Assembly (NCBI GenBank): GCA_003446335.1
Contig: DMAZ01000170.1
Coordinates: 1-23,851 of the forward strand
Direction of reading: 5' to 3'
From: Lachnospiraceae bacterium
Lineage (GTDB): Bacteria; Bacillota_A; Clostridia; Lachnospirales; Lachnospiraceae
Length of the DNA stretch: 23,851 nucleotides
This document shows positions 7,561 to 16,368 of the stretch, in pieces. The number at the start of each line of letters is the position of its first letter. The stretch's first letter is position 1. The notes beneath the pieces are model-generated. The model searched no databases and was not told the DNA's origin. It was given only the letters and a program-made list of their open reading frames with translations. A program made the translations under genes and the position numbers.

Positions 7561-8481
7561 TCAGGAAAACAAAGGCGACTCATAAATTCCCGCCTCTACC
7601 AGTTTCGCGAACGATTCTTTTACGTAATCCTTATCTTCCCTGTAGGTCACGCCAAACCACTGATCGTTCGACTTTAATACTTTAACAACTGCTTTTCCTT
7701 CATTCAGCATGCCGTCAACAATAATGGGAAGCAGGTATTCCGCTTTCAGTTCATTGCCTTCGATCGATTTCAGGAAAACAGGAAATCCCTCTTTCAGGTT
7801 GTCAACAAATTTTTCGCTAAATCCCCACATATTCATCGAAACAAGACTGTCCGGATTGACTTCAATGAGACCCTGCTCCGTCTCGACTGCGGCGCCGTCT
7901 CCGTTCCTGACAATGTTCTTTGTTTCATCGATTCCGATAAGGTCCCCATTCTCGTCCTGACGGCAGATCCCTCTGGTCACGCCTCCGTTATCAGACAGCG
8001 TATTCCTGAGAACAAATCCTGCCATATAGATTTTCTCAGGACCGTCAGATGGATCATCCTCTGCTGTGAGGACTTCATGGAGAAGTTTAAATCCCTCTTT
8101 TCCATAATAGTCATCCGCGTTAATGACCGCAAACGGCTCATGGATGACATCCTTGGCACTCAGAACAGCCTGCCCTGTTCCCCATGGCTTCTTTCTTCCC
8201 TCAGGAACGGAAAATCCTTCCGGAAGATCGTCTATCTCCTGATAGGCATACTCCACCTCGACGACTTTACTGATCCGGTCCCCGATGATCCTGCGAAAAT
8301 CTTCGTCCAGGTCCCGTCGTATGATGAAAACAACTTTATCGAACCCTGCTTCTATGGCATCGTAAATAGAATAGTCCATAATAATCTCTCCGTTCGGACC
8401 TACCGGCTCAAGCTGCTTGATTCCTCCTCCGAACCTGCTTCCGATACCGGCCGCAAGAATAACAAGCGCAGATTTTTTCAT
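7561..8481 (-). CDS. Sugar-phosphate nucleotidyltransferase family protein
   Basis: A 306-residue protein with the GT-A-like nucleotidyltransferase fold found in sugar-1-phosphate nucleotidyltransferases. The N-terminal nucleotide-binding loop is LAAGIGSRFGGGIKQLEPVGP (from about residue 9, with Arg16 and Lys22). A probable metal-binding NADDYYG is at 121-127. Such enzymes join a sugar-1-phosphate to an NTP to give an NDP-sugar; the substrate here cannot be read from sequence. It lacks the left-handed beta-helix acetyltransferase domain of GlmU. Start ATG 8481 has AAGGAG 7 nt upstream; the alternative ATG at 8487 lies one base from that site. It begins 2 nt after the prfA stop and is the last gene of the DUF1385-prmC-prfA run. 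The glmM gene follows after 157 nt. Confidence 0.85.
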   Translation of the reverse strand: MKKSALVILAAGIGSRFGGGIKQLEPVGPNGEIIMDYSIYDAIEAGFDKVVFIIRRDLDEDFRRIIGDRISKVVEVEYAYQEIDDLPEGFSVPEGRKKPWGTGQAVLSAKDVIHEPFAVINADDYYGKEGFKLLHEVLTAEDDPSDGPEKIYMAGFVLRNTLSDNGGVTRGICRQDENGDLIGIDETKNIVRNGDGAAVETEQGLIEVNPDSLVSMNMWGFSEKFVDNLKEGFPVFLKSIEGNELKAEYLLPIIVDGMLNEGKAVVKVLKSNDQWFGVTYREDKDYVKESFAKLVEAGIYESPLFS

Positions 8482-8483
8482 GA

Positions 8484-9560
8484 TCATTCTCCTTCATTTT
8501 CAGATGCTAATCTTCCTGCCTGATCATATGCGATCAGGCTGTCAATAATTTCCTTCAAGTCACCGTTTAGAATGCTGTCTATCTTATGAAGCGTAAGATG
8601 GATCCTGTGATCCGTCACACGCCCCTGTCCGAAATTATAGGTACGGATCTTTTCCGAGCGATCACCCGTACCGACCTGACTTCTGCGCAGATCCGCCCGT
8701 TTTTCATGCTCTTCGCGCTGCTTCAGATCATACAGTCTGGCGCGCAGGACTTTCATCGCCTTGGCGCGGTTCTTCAGCTGAGACTTTTCATCCTGGCAGG
8801 AAATGACGATTCCTGTCGGTATATGCGTGAGCCTTACCGCGGAATCTGTCGTATTGACACACTGTCCGCCGTTCCCGGTAGCCCGGAATACATCGATCCG
8901 GCAGTCCTTCGGGTCTATTTCAACATCGATTTCCTCCGCTTCCGGCAGCACAGCCACCGTAACCGTCGAAGTGTGAATGCGACCGCCGCTCTCAGTCTCC
9001 GGAACGCGCTGGACCCGGTGTGTTCCGCTCTCATACTTGAGCCGCTCGAACGCGCCGGTTCCGTGGATCTGAAAAGTACACTCCTTGAATCCGCCCAGTC
9101 CGTTCTCATTCAGGGAAATCATTTCCGTTTTCCAGCCAAGGCTATCGGCATAACGCACATACATGCGATAAATCTCGGAGGCAAAAAGCGCAGCCTCATC
9201 TCCGCCGGCTCCTGCCCGGATCTCCACGATAACATCCCTGTCGTCATTGGGATCTTTCGGGAGGAGCAATATTCTCAACCTGTCATACAATTCAATTCGT
9301 TTTTTCTTCGCTGTGACCTGCTCCTCACGGAGCATCTCGCGCATCTCTTCATCCTCTTCCTCTTCGAGAAGGAATTCGCTGTCTTTTTCATCCTCCGAAG
9401 CCTTCAGATACTCCCTGTAGCAATCCGCGATCGGAGCGATCTGTGCCTGCTCCTTCATCAAAGCCGTCATCCTGGCTGTATTTTCCGCTGTTCCGGGCTG
9501 CGCAAGTTCGGCAAGGATTTCCTCCTGCCGTTTAAGTATACCATCTATCTTATCCAACAT
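8484..9560 (-). CDS. prfA: Peptide chain release factor 1
   Basis: Release factor that recognises UAA and UAG and triggers peptidyl-tRNA hydrolysis on the ribosome. The 358 residues match RF1. The catalytic GGQ is at 231-233 within [20 protein letters not shown]. The codon-recognition tripeptide is PET at 187-189, in the RF1-type context [13 protein letters not shown], rather than the SPF of RF2. The acidic helical N-terminal domain covers about 1-100. The glutamine of GGQ is the target of PrmC, whose gene lies directly upstream; the prmC stop TAA abuts the prfA ATG. The ribosome site inside prmC is weak, which suggests coupled translation. Confidence 0.98.
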   Translation of the reverse strand: MLDKIDGILKRQEEILAELAQPGTAENTARMTALMKEQAQIAPIADCYREYLKASEDEKDSEFLLEEEEDEEMREMLREEQVTAKKKRIELYDRLRILLLPKDPNDDRDVIVEIRAGAGGDEAALFASEIYRMYVRYADSLGWKTEMISLNENGLGGFKECTFQIHGTGAFERLKYESGTHRVQRVPETESGGRIHTSTVTVAVLPEAEEIDVEIDPKDCRIDVFRATGNGGQCVNTTDSAVRLTHIPTGIVISCQDEKSQLKNRAKAMKVLRARLYDLKQREEHEKRADLRRSQVGTGDRSEKIRTYNFGQGRVTDHRIHLTLHKIDSILNGDLKEIIDSLIAYDQAGRLASENEGE

Positions 9561-10469
9561 TTATTCTGTACATCCCACATATTGAAGTGATGTGTCCTTA
9601 TTATTCCCGTCCGCATCTTCCTTACGGCAGGCCGATATCACACGGTCATATCCGGACAGATCTTTTACGCATCGAATCTCTTCATAATGATGCCCGGCAA
9701 GCATTTTCATCACCGCATCTGCCTGATCATGACCGATCTCAAGAATCAGTCGTCCGCCGTCTTTCAGGAAGGTTCCGGCTTCTTCCGCAATTCTTCTGTA
9801 GAAGAACAGTCCGTCATCTTTTCCGTCCAGCGCACTGAAAGGCTCGTACTTCTGTACCTCCGGATCCAGCTCACGGATATCAGGCGTTGGAATATAAGGT
9901 GGGTTCGAAGTGATTATATCATAAGTTCCTGTGATATTATCAAATAAATCACTCAAAATAAAGTCCGCGTCCAGTTGAAGGCGTGCTGCATTTGCGCGTG
10001 CGACCGACAGAGCTTCCTCCGATACGTCGGAACCGCATCCGAAGACCGAAGAGGCAGCTCCCCACATCTCTCCTGCCTCCGCCAGAAGAGTAAGAAGAAT
10101 ACACCCGCTCCCGGTACACAGATCCAGTATCCTCGAGTCCGGCCTCAGAAATGATATAGCTTCCTGAACAAGATTTTCCGTATCGAACCGGGGGATCAGG
10201 ACCTTAGGTGAGACCAAAAATGAATATCCGAAAAAAGGAGCCGTTCCCGTAATATACTGTACCGGCTCCCTTGCTTTTCTTCTTGCCAACATCCGATAAA
10301 ACTTCTCTTTTATGTCATCCGGGGCCTGTTCATTCATGCGGGATGCGTAGGAAGAAAGGTCGAATCCGGTCACAAAAAAGAGTAATTCTCTTGCGTCGGA
10401 ACGCGGTTCCGGGCATCCTGAAGCCATGAGATCCATACAGGCTTCCGAATATAATTCATGGTACGTCAT
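9561..10469 (-). CDS. prmC: Release factor glutamine N5-methyltransferase
   Basis: SAM-dependent enzyme that methylates the GGQ glutamine of release factors, here encoded next door. It has 302 residues from ATG 10469. An N-terminal helical substrate-recognition domain (1-75) is followed by a Rossmann methyltransferase domain with SAM motif DLCTGSG (116-122) and the catalytic NPPY (189-192), the signature of amino-group methylation of Gln/Asn. IPRFDTE at 92-98 matches the conserved IPRxxTE of this family. I preferred ATG 10469 (GAGGG 8 nt upstream) to an in-frame upstream ATG that would add 16 charged residues. The gene overlaps the end of the DUF1385 gene by 14 nt and abuts prfA. Confidence 0.96.
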   Translation of the reverse strand: MTYHELYSEACMDLMASGCPEPRSDARELLFFVTGFDLSSYASRMNEQAPDDIKEKFYRMLARRKAREPVQYITGTAPFFGYSFLVSPKVLIPRFDTENLVQEAISFLRPDSRILDLCTGSGCILLTLLAEAGEMWGAASSVFGCGSDVSEEALSVARANAARLQLDADFILSDLFDNITGTYDIITSNPPYIPTPDIRELDPEVQKYEPFSALDGKDDGLFFYRRIAEEAGTFLKDGGRLILEIGHDQADAVMKMLAGHHYEEIRCVKDLSGYDRVISACRKEDADGNNKDTSLQYVGCTE

Positions 10470-11403
10470 GAAGGATTCCCTCTTTTTCCTGCCATTCTTT
10501 CCAGTCAAATACCGCATTTACCGCAGAAATTGCCACCTCAGCCATTTCTTCGTCAGGCTCTCTCGTCACAAGACCCTGAAGAGCCAGGCCGGGCGCTGCA
10601 AGTGTGCAGACGATCGGATTGTCACTGGCCCCGGCAATACGCAGGAATTCGAAAGATATTCCTGCAATGATCGGGATCAGAAGCAGTCTCAGGCCGATTC
10701 TCAGAAGGGGGGACGTGATTCCGAAAAGTCCGAGAACAAGAAAAGCTATCACTGAAATTACAATAACGATCAGAAGGAAACTGGTCCCGCATCTCTTATG
10801 CCTGCGGGATGCTCTGAGTACATTTTCCACGTTCAGCTCCCAGCCGTTCTCAATACAGTTAATACACTTATGTTCCGCCCCGTGATAGGCGAAAACTCTC
10901 TGAATATCTTTCATACGGGATATGATGGTCATATAAATAAGAAAGATTGCAATTCTCAAAAACGCCTCCGCCAGAGAGACAATAATTTCCGAAGTACCCG
11001 CTCTTCGAAGCAATGAGGCAAGTAAATAGGGCAGAACAACGAAAAGACCGACTGAAAAACAGATCGATATAAATACGGTCACCGTCATCAGGATCTTCCA
11101 GGTCCTCTCTTCCTTCTCCGGATTCTCCTCTTTTCTGGCTGCTTCCTCCTCGTCCTCCACCGCATATTCCGCAGACCACATGAGCGCCCCGGTCCCTACG
11201 ATCAGTGAATCGACAAACGCCACCATGCCGCGTATAATCGGTGTCTTTCGCACCCAGGGAGCGGACACAACACTTTTGAACGGTTCCGTTTTCATTTCAA
11301 TGCTTTTGTCCGGCTTTCTGACGGCGACAGAATACGTGTCGCCGTTCCTCATCATAATGCCTTCCATGACAGCCTGCCCGCCGATATTTGATGATTTCTG
11401 CAA
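10456..11403 (-). CDS. DUF1385 family integral membrane protein (YqhQ-like)
   Basis: Conserved membrane protein of unknown biochemical role, related to Bacillus subtilis YqhQ and regularly found between rpmE and prmC in Clostridia. The 315 residues begin with the family hallmark IGGQAVMEGIMMR (about 7-19). Hydrophobic segments lie near 104-132, 144-163, 209-230 and 235-257. Two conserved His/Cys motifs, YHGAEHKCINC (173-183) and HKRCGTSFL (202-210), could bind a metal or act catalytically; that is inference. The start is TTG 11403: GGAGG lies 8 nt upstream and the frame begins just before the conserved motif. An in-frame ATG at 11568 would run through rpmE and the terminator and is rejected. 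It overlaps prmC by 14 nt. Confidence 0.87.
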   Translation of the reverse strand: MQKSSNIGGQAVMEGIMMRNGDTYSVAVRKPDKSIEMKTEPFKSVVSAPWVRKTPIIRGMVAFVDSLIVGTGALMWSAEYAVEDEEEAARKEENPEKEERTWKILMTVTVFISICFSVGLFVVLPYLLASLLRRAGTSEIIVSLAEAFLRIAIFLIYMTIISRMKDIQRVFAYHGAEHKCINCIENGWELNVENVLRASRRHKRCGTSFLLIVIVISVIAFLVLGLFGITSPLLRIGLRLLLIPIIAGISFEFLRIAGASDNPIVCTLAAPGLALQGLVTREPDEEMAEVAISAVNAVFDWKEWQEKEGILHDVP

Positions 11404-11423
11404 ACGCTGATTCCTCCAATACG

Positions 11424-11451
11424 AAAAAAAGACGGCGCCACAGCCCCGTCT
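11424..11451 (-). terminator. Intrinsic terminator between rpmE and the DUF1385 gene
   Basis: On the minus strand AGACGG and CCGTCT (with inner GC/GC pairs) form a hairpin at 11430-11451, followed by seven T residues (11430-11424). It starts about 18 nt past the rpmE stop and ends 4-5 nt before the ribosome site of the next gene. I see no clear separate promoter after it, so it may act as a partial terminator that sets the ratio of L31 to downstream products. Confidence 0.85.
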
Positions 11452-11468
11452 CCAGTCCAAATCTCTGA

Positions 11469-11672
11469 TTATTTGTTCAAATTGTACTTTCTGTTGAAAC
11501 GCTCGATACGTCCACGAGCCTTTGCAGCCTTCTGCTGGCCTGTGTAGAACGGATGGCACTTGGAACAAATTTCCACGTGGATATCTTTTCTAGTGGAGCC
11601 AACAGTAAAGGTATTTCCGCAGTTGCAGGTAACTGTTGCCTGATAATAATTCGGATGGATTCCTTCCTTCAT
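11469..11672 (-). CDS. rpmE: 50S ribosomal protein L31
   Basis: Small ribosomal protein of the large subunit, 67 residues, starting MKEGIHPNY as in bacterial L31. Cys16 and Cys18 (TCNCGNTF) together with Cys36 and Cys39 ([12 protein letters not shown]) form a zinc ribbon, so this is the zinc-binding (C+) type rather than the zinc-independent paralogue made under zinc starvation. ATG 11672 has GAGGTG about 6 nt upstream. A longer in-frame reading would start upstream of the predicted transcription start and is rejected. It has its own promoter after rho and a terminator directly downstream. Confidence 0.97.
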   Translation of the reverse strand: MKEGIHPNYYQATVTCNCGNTFTVGSTRKDIHVEICSKCHPFYTGQQKAAKARGRIERFNRKYNLNK

Positions 11673-11711
11673 TTCACTCACCTCTTTATAAATACATATT
11701 CTGAAATAATA

Positions 11712-11736
11712 ATCGCCTTTAATATAAGACAGCGAT
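11712..11736 (-). promoter_or_regulatory. 5' hairpin of the rpmE leader
   Basis: ATCGC and GCGAT (11732-11736 and 11712-11716 on the minus strand) can pair at the very 5' end of the predicted rpmE transcript. L31 leaders that regulate their own gene are known in several bacterial groups. Whether this short stem belongs to such a leader cannot be settled by eye. Confidence 0.35.
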
Positions 11737-11740
11737 AATG

Positions 11741-11769
11741 ATTCTAACATACTTGCGAATTCTATGCAA
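11741..11769 (-). promoter_or_regulatory. rpmE promoter
   Basis: Minus strand TTGCAT (11764-11769), exactly 17 bp, then TAGAAT (11741-11746). The expected transcription start is near 11734, giving a leader of about 60 nt. It lies in the A/T-rich gap after rho. Confidence 0.8.
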
Positions 11770-11799
11770 GCTTTTTTCTTTTCTTTTCACACAAGCCTT

Positions 11800-13335
11800 T
11801 TATTCCTTGCCCCATTTTGCAAGGACCTGATTAACGACCTGCTCATTTGTCGGATACCTGGTGAACGCATTGAGAATGGATTCCACCGCATCCTCCGCCT
11901 TCAGGCCGTTCATGCGCCGTCTCATAAGGTCCACTGCGCGCAGTTCTCTCGGAGTCAGCAGAAGGTCCTCCCTGCGCGTTCCTGATTTGACGATATCAAT
12001 AGCCGGGAATACCCTCTTCTCCTGAAGTTTTCTGTCGAGGATCAGTTCCATATTGCCGGTCCCCTTAAATTCCTCATAGACTACATCATCCATCTTACTT
12101 CCCGTATCGACCAGGGCCGTCGCGAGAATGGTGAGACTTCCGCCCTCCCGCATATTTCTAGCGGCGCCGAAAAATCTTTTGGGCATGTAAAGTGCTGTGG
12201 GATCGAGACCGCCTGAAAGTGTTCTTCCGCTGGGCGGAACGGTCAGATTATAAGCTCTCGCCAGTCTTGTGATAGAATCCAACAGGATCACTACATCCTG
12301 CCTGTGCTCGACAAGACGCTTTGCTCTCTCAATGACCATCTCGGAGACTCTCTTATGATGCTCCGGCAATTCGTCAAATGTCGAGTAAATGATCTCAACA
12401 TTCTTGCCGAAAACAGATTCTTTCATATCCGTCACTTCTTCAGGACGCTCATCGATAAGAAGTATGATCAGATATGCCTCCGGATTTCCGGCCAGGACAG
12501 ACTGTGCGATATCTTTCAGGAGCGTTGTCTTTCCGGCCTTCGGCGGAGCAACGATCATTCCGCGCTGGCCTTTTCCGATCGGAGATATCAGGTCCACAAT
12601 TCTTGTCGCCCGCGACCCATCCTCACGCTCAAGCCGGATCCTCTCATTCGGAAAGATCGGTGTCATGTTCTCAAATAAAAATCTTCTTCTGGCATTATCA
12701 GCCGGAAAATCATTGACTGTGCTCACGTAGAGCAAAGCCCCGTATTTTTCTCCCTGTGCCTTGTCGCGCTTATTTCCGCAGATCATATCGCCTGTTTTCA
12801 GGTTAAATCGTCTGATCTGTGACGGAGAAACATAGACGTCATCTTCACCCGGAAGGAAGTTCGCGCTGCGCAGAAAACCAAAGCCGTCCTGCATGACTTC
12901 CAGAATACCCCTGACCTGCCTGCCAGTGTCACCGGGAATACCCGGGATCTTCGGTCTGCCGCCATCCTCATTAAAATTCTTTTTATGATATTCCTGATCC
13001 GATGCGCTGTCTTTTTCCCGGTTATTCAACGGTTCATCTTCCGGGTCCGCGTCAAATCCGGCATCTGTCTGCGGGGAGGAAACAGCCTGTTCATTCTGCA
13101 CGAGTGAATCATCAGTATCCTCCGCTTCCGGGATCGGTATATCAACAAGCTCTTTATCTTCTGTTTCTGCCTTCTCATCGGCACCGCTTTCAGCCTCGTC
13201 GAGTTTTAGCATAGCCTCTATGAGCTGAGCTTTTTTCAATGAATAATATGAGCTGACGCCCCGGGATTTTGCAAGTTCACGCAAAACCTTAAGATTGAGC
13301 GTCTCATACTTTTCTTTCGTCATTCCATTTGCCAT
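11800..13335 (-). CDS. rho: Transcription termination factor Rho with acidic insert
   Basis: Hexameric RNA-dependent ATPase that terminates transcription. The 511 residues are longer than the E. coli protein (419). Domains: an N-terminal Rho_N helical domain (about 5-45); an acidic low-complexity insert (about 46-135) rich in Asp and Glu; the cold-shock-like RNA-binding domain (about 140-215) with GFGFLR at 151-156; then the RecA-like motor with Walker A PPKAGKTT (264-271), Walker [11 protein letters not shown] (291-300), [13 protein letters not shown] (351-363) and [20 protein letters not shown] (374-393). All catalytic motifs look intact. ATG 13335 has AAGGA 7 nt upstream. It starts only 12 nt after the trkH stop, so it may be read from the trk transcript. 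Confidence 0.97.
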   Translation of the reverse strand: MANGMTKEKYETLNLKVLRELAKSRGVSSYYSLKKAQLIEAMLKLDEAESGADEKAETEDKELVDIPIPEAEDTDDSLVQNEQAVSSPQTDAGFDADPEDEPLNNREKDSASDQEYHKKNFNEDGGRPKIPGIPGDTGRQVRGILEVMQDGFGFLRSANFLPGEDDVYVSPSQIRRFNLKTGDMICGNKRDKAQGEKYGALLYVSTVNDFPADNARRRFLFENMTPIFPNERIRLEREDGSRATRIVDLISPIGKGQRGMIVAPPKAGKTTLLKDIAQSVLAGNPEAYLIILLIDERPEEVTDMKESVFGKNVEIIYSTFDELPEHHKRVSEMVIERAKRLVEHRQDVVILLDSITRLARAYNLTVPPSGRTLSGGLDPTALYMPKRFFGAARNMREGGSLTILATALVDTGSKMDDVVYEEFKGTGNMELILDRKLQEKRVFPAIDIVKSGTRREDLLLTPRELRAVDLMRRRMNGLKAEDAVESILNAFTRYPTNEQVVNQVLAKWGKE

Positions 13336-13347
13336 AAATTTTTCCTT

Positions 13348-14790
13348 TTATGTGTATTTTTTCCAGCTTCCCGGTGCAAAAAGAAGCAGCATCGGGAAAA
13401 TCTCAAGTCTTCCCGCAAGCATATCAAAAATAAGAATACATTTCGAAAAACCTGAATAGAACGAAAAGTTTTGTGTCGGGCCTACCAGAGCAAGTCCGGG
13501 GCCGATATTGTTAAGTGTCGCCGATACGGCAGTGAAATTCGTTGTGAAATCATGATTATCCACAGAGACCAGCAGGACAGAAAGAATCATGATCAGGAAA
13601 TAGATCGCGATAAATACATTGGTATTCCTGACTGTCTCATGAGCGACAGGTACTCCGTCAAACTGAATTTTCTTAATATATCTCGGATGAATGATACTTG
13701 TCAGTTCCTTCTTCATGCCCTTGACCAGAATGACGACTCGCGATACTTTCATACCGCCGCCGGTCGATCCGGCACAGGCTCCTACGATCATCAGGATCAG
13801 AAGAATGCCCTTGCTGAACTCAGGCCACTTGTCGAAATCACATGTCGCGTAACCGGTCGTCGTGATGATCGTACCTACCTGGAAAGCCGAATGGCGAAGG
13901 GTCTCCTCCAACGTCGGATACATCCCCCGTATATTGAAGGCAATGAGCGTGATCGATGCAAGGATGATCAAAAGATAGGCTCTGACTTCGGACATTCCGA
14001 CCGCCATGCGGAACTTTTTCGCCAGGATATAAAAATAGAACTGGAAGTTTATACCACACGCTATCATGAAAAAGGTCGTGATGTTCTGCAGGACAGGGGC
14101 ATACTCCATATAACCCGCGTTCTTTACTGAAAATCCTCCGGTCCCGACCGTACCGAAAGTATGACAGGCCGCCTCGAAAAGAGGCATCCCGAACAGCCAC
14201 AGAAGAAGAAGCTCCGTAACCGTAATTGCAAGATAAATACCGTAAAGAATGAACGCGCTGTCACGGATCTTCGGGACGAACTTGCCGACGACCGGTCCGG
14301 GGCTTTCCGCCTTCATAAGGTTAAATGTAGATCCTCCCAGGAGCGGAACGACAGCCAGCATAAATACAAAGATTCCCATGCCGCCTACCCAGTGCGTAAA
14401 GCTGCGCCAGATCAATGAACAGTGATTCAGGGATTCGGCTGCCGGCAGAATAGATGCCCCCGTTGTCGTAAATCCGGAGACTGTTTCAAATACAGCATCA
14501 AGATAATTGGGGATATCCCCGCACATGGTAAAAGGAATGGCACCGATCAGTGACATGACCAGCCAGGCGAGGGCTACGACTACAAATCCCTCCCGTGCGT
14601 AGACCTTGGTGCTGCGGGGTTTTTTCAACGTCAGCACTACGCTGAGCAGAAATGCAATGACAGCAGTCGCTACATAGCACCATCCGGCGTGCTCCCTGTA
14701 AATCAAAGCCGTAAGACACGGGAGGAGCATAAGCACACTTTCAATCCTCAGGATCCATCCCAGAATATATATGACAATACCGTAATTCAT
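13348..14790 (-). CDS. trkH: Trk/Ktr-type potassium uptake channel subunit
   Basis: Membrane subunit of a TrkAH-type potassium uptake system, 480 residues. The four pore-loop filter segments of the SKT superfamily are visible: TTTGAS (108-113), TVGTGG (214-219), TTTGYAT (310-316) and NNIGPG (427-432). The gating loop GSTGGGMKVSR (341-351) is also present, with about ten hydrophobic segments around these. It pairs with the TrkA gating subunit encoded 23 nt upstream. The first filter has Thr-Gly and the others also keep Gly, as needed for potassium selectivity. ATG 14790 has a weak A/G-rich ribosome site. The stop is 12 nt from rho. Confidence 0.95.
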   Translation of the reverse strand: MNYGIVIYILGWILRIESVLMLLPCLTALIYREHAGWCYVATAVIAFLLSVVLTLKKPRSTKVYAREGFVVVALAWLVMSLIGAIPFTMCGDIPNYLDAVFETVSGFTTTGASILPAAESLNHCSLIWRSFTHWVGGMGIFVFMLAVVPLLGGSTFNLMKAESPGPVVGKFVPKIRDSAFILYGIYLAITVTELLLLWLFGMPLFEAACHTFGTVGTGGFSVKNAGYMEYAPVLQNITTFFMIACGINFQFYFYILAKKFRMAVGMSEVRAYLLIILASITLIAFNIRGMYPTLEETLRHSAFQVGTIITTTGYATCDFDKWPEFSKGILLILMIVGACAGSTGGGMKVSRVVILVKGMKKELTSIIHPRYIKKIQFDGVPVAHETVRNTNVFIAIYFLIMILSVLLVSVDNHDFTTNFTAVSATLNNIGPGLALVGPTQNFSFYSGFSKCILIFDMLAGRLEIFPMLLLFAPGSWKKYT

Positions 14791-14813
14791 ATTTCCGATT
14801 CTTCTTTCTAAGA

Positions 14814-16181
14814 TCAGCTTTCAAGAATATCATCCAGATTAGTGATCTTGTGTTTCTGCAGGGCGACAAGAACAACTGTGTCACCGACCTGCATATAGTC
14901 CGAACCCGATGGAGTAAAGAGATGACCTCCGCGGAATATTTTGGCTATCAGTATATTTTTCTTTAACCGCAGTTTCAGGAGCGGCACATCACATGCCCTG
15001 CATTTTTCGCCGATATGGAATTCCATGGCTTCGGCATTGGAATCCGGAAGTTTGTAGAGATTTTCCATTTCACTTCCCACAGAAGCCTGCATGGCGCGGA
15101 CGAACTGCAGAATGTAATCTGCTGTGATCTCCTTGGGATTCACAATGGAACCGAGATTCAGACCCGCGATGACGTTGTCGAAGGAGATTTTTGTTATTTT
15201 CGTCACCAGCTTGACATTCGATTTGGAAACATTCTTTGCGAAAAGCCCCATCATAATATTCTGCTCGTCAAGCCCGGTAAGAGCTGTAAAGCCCTCTACC
15301 TCCTCAATTCCTTCCTCAAGAAGGAGGTCCTCATCTATACCATCCCCATGGATGATCTCTGCCCTCGGAAGGAGATCGGAAAGCTCTTCACATCTTTCTC
15401 TGTCCCGCTCGATGATCTTGACATTTATGCCATCGGCGATCAGACTTTTAGAAAGATAATAGGTGACCTTACCGCCACCGACGATCATTACATTGTGGAC
15501 GCGGTTCGTCTCGATTCCGATCTTTCCGAAGAACTCCTGAGCCTGCCCCTGTCCGGTGACCACAGAAAGAATATCGCCTGCCTGCAGTACGAAATCACCG
15601 GATGGTATCGTGACCTCATCTCCGCGGCGTACCATAACGACAAGTACATCGGTATGCAATCTGGAATGGATATAGGTAAGCGGTTTTCCGACAAGCTTAC
15701 TTTTTTCCGGAAGATGGAACGTGAGCAGTTCAATACGTCCTTTTGCAAATGTCTCGATATTGATAGCGGACGGGAACCGGAAGACGCGTGCGATTTCGGC
15801 AGCCGCAGCCATCTCCGGATTAATGACCATTGCAAGCCCGAATCCTTTTCTAAAGAACTCGACCTCACTGTTATAGACGGGATTTCTAACTCTGGCGATT
15901 GCTTTCAGATTTCCTGTCTTGCGCCCGATCAGGCAGCAGAGAAGGTTCTTCTCATCAGAATCCGTGACGGCAATCAATATATCGGCTGTCTCTACGCCTG
16001 CCTCCTTCAGATCATTGTAACTGGAAGCATCACCCTCCAGCGCAAGCACATCATAACCCGAGGACATCGCTCGCAGCTTGTTGGAATCCTTGTCAAGAAC
16101 GGTGATGTCATGTCCTTCACTGCAGAGCTGCTTGGCCAGTGTTCCACCGACCTTACCACAGCCAACAATTATAATTTTCAT
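14814..16181 (-). CDS. trkA: Trk potassium uptake system nucleotide-binding gating subunit
   Basis: Cytoplasmic RCK-type protein that binds NAD(H) or other nucleotides and gates TrkH. The 455 residues form two tandem halves, each an RCK_N Rossmann domain plus an RCK_C domain. The first has GCGKVG (7-12) with Asp30 closing the dinucleotide motif; the second has GGGKVT (235-240) with Glu258. TrkA_C domains are at about 140-220 and 375-452. Start ATG 16181 has GGAG 8 nt upstream and begins directly at the Rossmann strand MKIIIVG; a longer in-frame start would overlap tRNA-Leu and is rejected. The tRNA ends 30 nt upstream with no terminator hairpin between them. Confidence 0.96.
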   Translation of the reverse strand: MKIIIVGCGKVGGTLAKQLCSEGHDITVLDKDSNKLRAMSSGYDVLALEGDASSYNDLKEAGVETADILIAVTDSDEKNLLCCLIGRKTGNLKAIARVRNPVYNSEVEFFRKGFGLAMVINPEMAAAAEIARVFRFPSAINIETFAKGRIELLTFHLPEKSKLVGKPLTYIHSRLHTDVLVVMVRRGDEVTIPSGDFVLQAGDILSVVTGQGQAQEFFGKIGIETNRVHNVMIVGGGKVTYYLSKSLIADGINVKIIERDRERCEELSDLLPRAEIIHGDGIDEDLLLEEGIEEVEGFTALTGLDEQNIMMGLFAKNVSKSNVKLVTKITKISFDNVIAGLNLGSIVNPKEITADYILQFVRAMQASVGSEMENLYKLPDSNAEAMEFHIGEKCRACDVPLLKLRLKKNILIAKIFRGGHLFTPSGSDYMQVGDTVVLVALQKHKITNLDDILES

Positions 16182-16211
16182 AGGAAATTCTCCTGTAGGT
16201 GTGAAAAAGGA

Positions 16212-16293
16212 TGCGGCCGAAGGGAGTCGAACCCTCACGCCGAAAGACACAGGAACCTAAATCCTGCACGTCTGCCAATTCCGTCACGGCCGC
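16212..16293 (-). tRNA. tRNA-Leu(UAG)
   Basis: An 82-nt class II tRNA. The 7-bp acceptor stem GCGGCCG/CGGCCGC is perfect, and the anticodon stem CAGGA/TCCTG carries loop TTTAGGT with anticodon TAG (reads CUA). A long variable arm and T-loop TTCGACT are present, and the discriminator base is A. CCA is not encoded. It lies between the flippase gene and trkA. Confidence 0.97.
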
Positions 16294-16368
16294 ACGGCAC
16301 CTTAGATAAGATTGAAAGTTTATATGTTACAAAGTCAGGGCTGAGATTCCTGAAATATAGACAAAGTC

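Noticed and set aside
7536..7561. Hairpin AGCGGT/ACCGCT as a terminator after the nucleotidyltransferase gene
   Set aside because: It is short, has a 14-nt loop and is followed by A-rich rather than T-rich sequence on the minus strand.
8586..9590. Plus-strand open frame (334 codons) opposite prfA
   Set aside because: It is complementary to RF1, which has all its motifs, and has no recognisable protein features.
11404..11568. N-terminal extension of the DUF1385 protein by 55 residues
   Set aside because: It would overlap rpmE and the terminator and lies before the family's normal N-terminal motif. TTG 11403 has a well-placed ribosome site.
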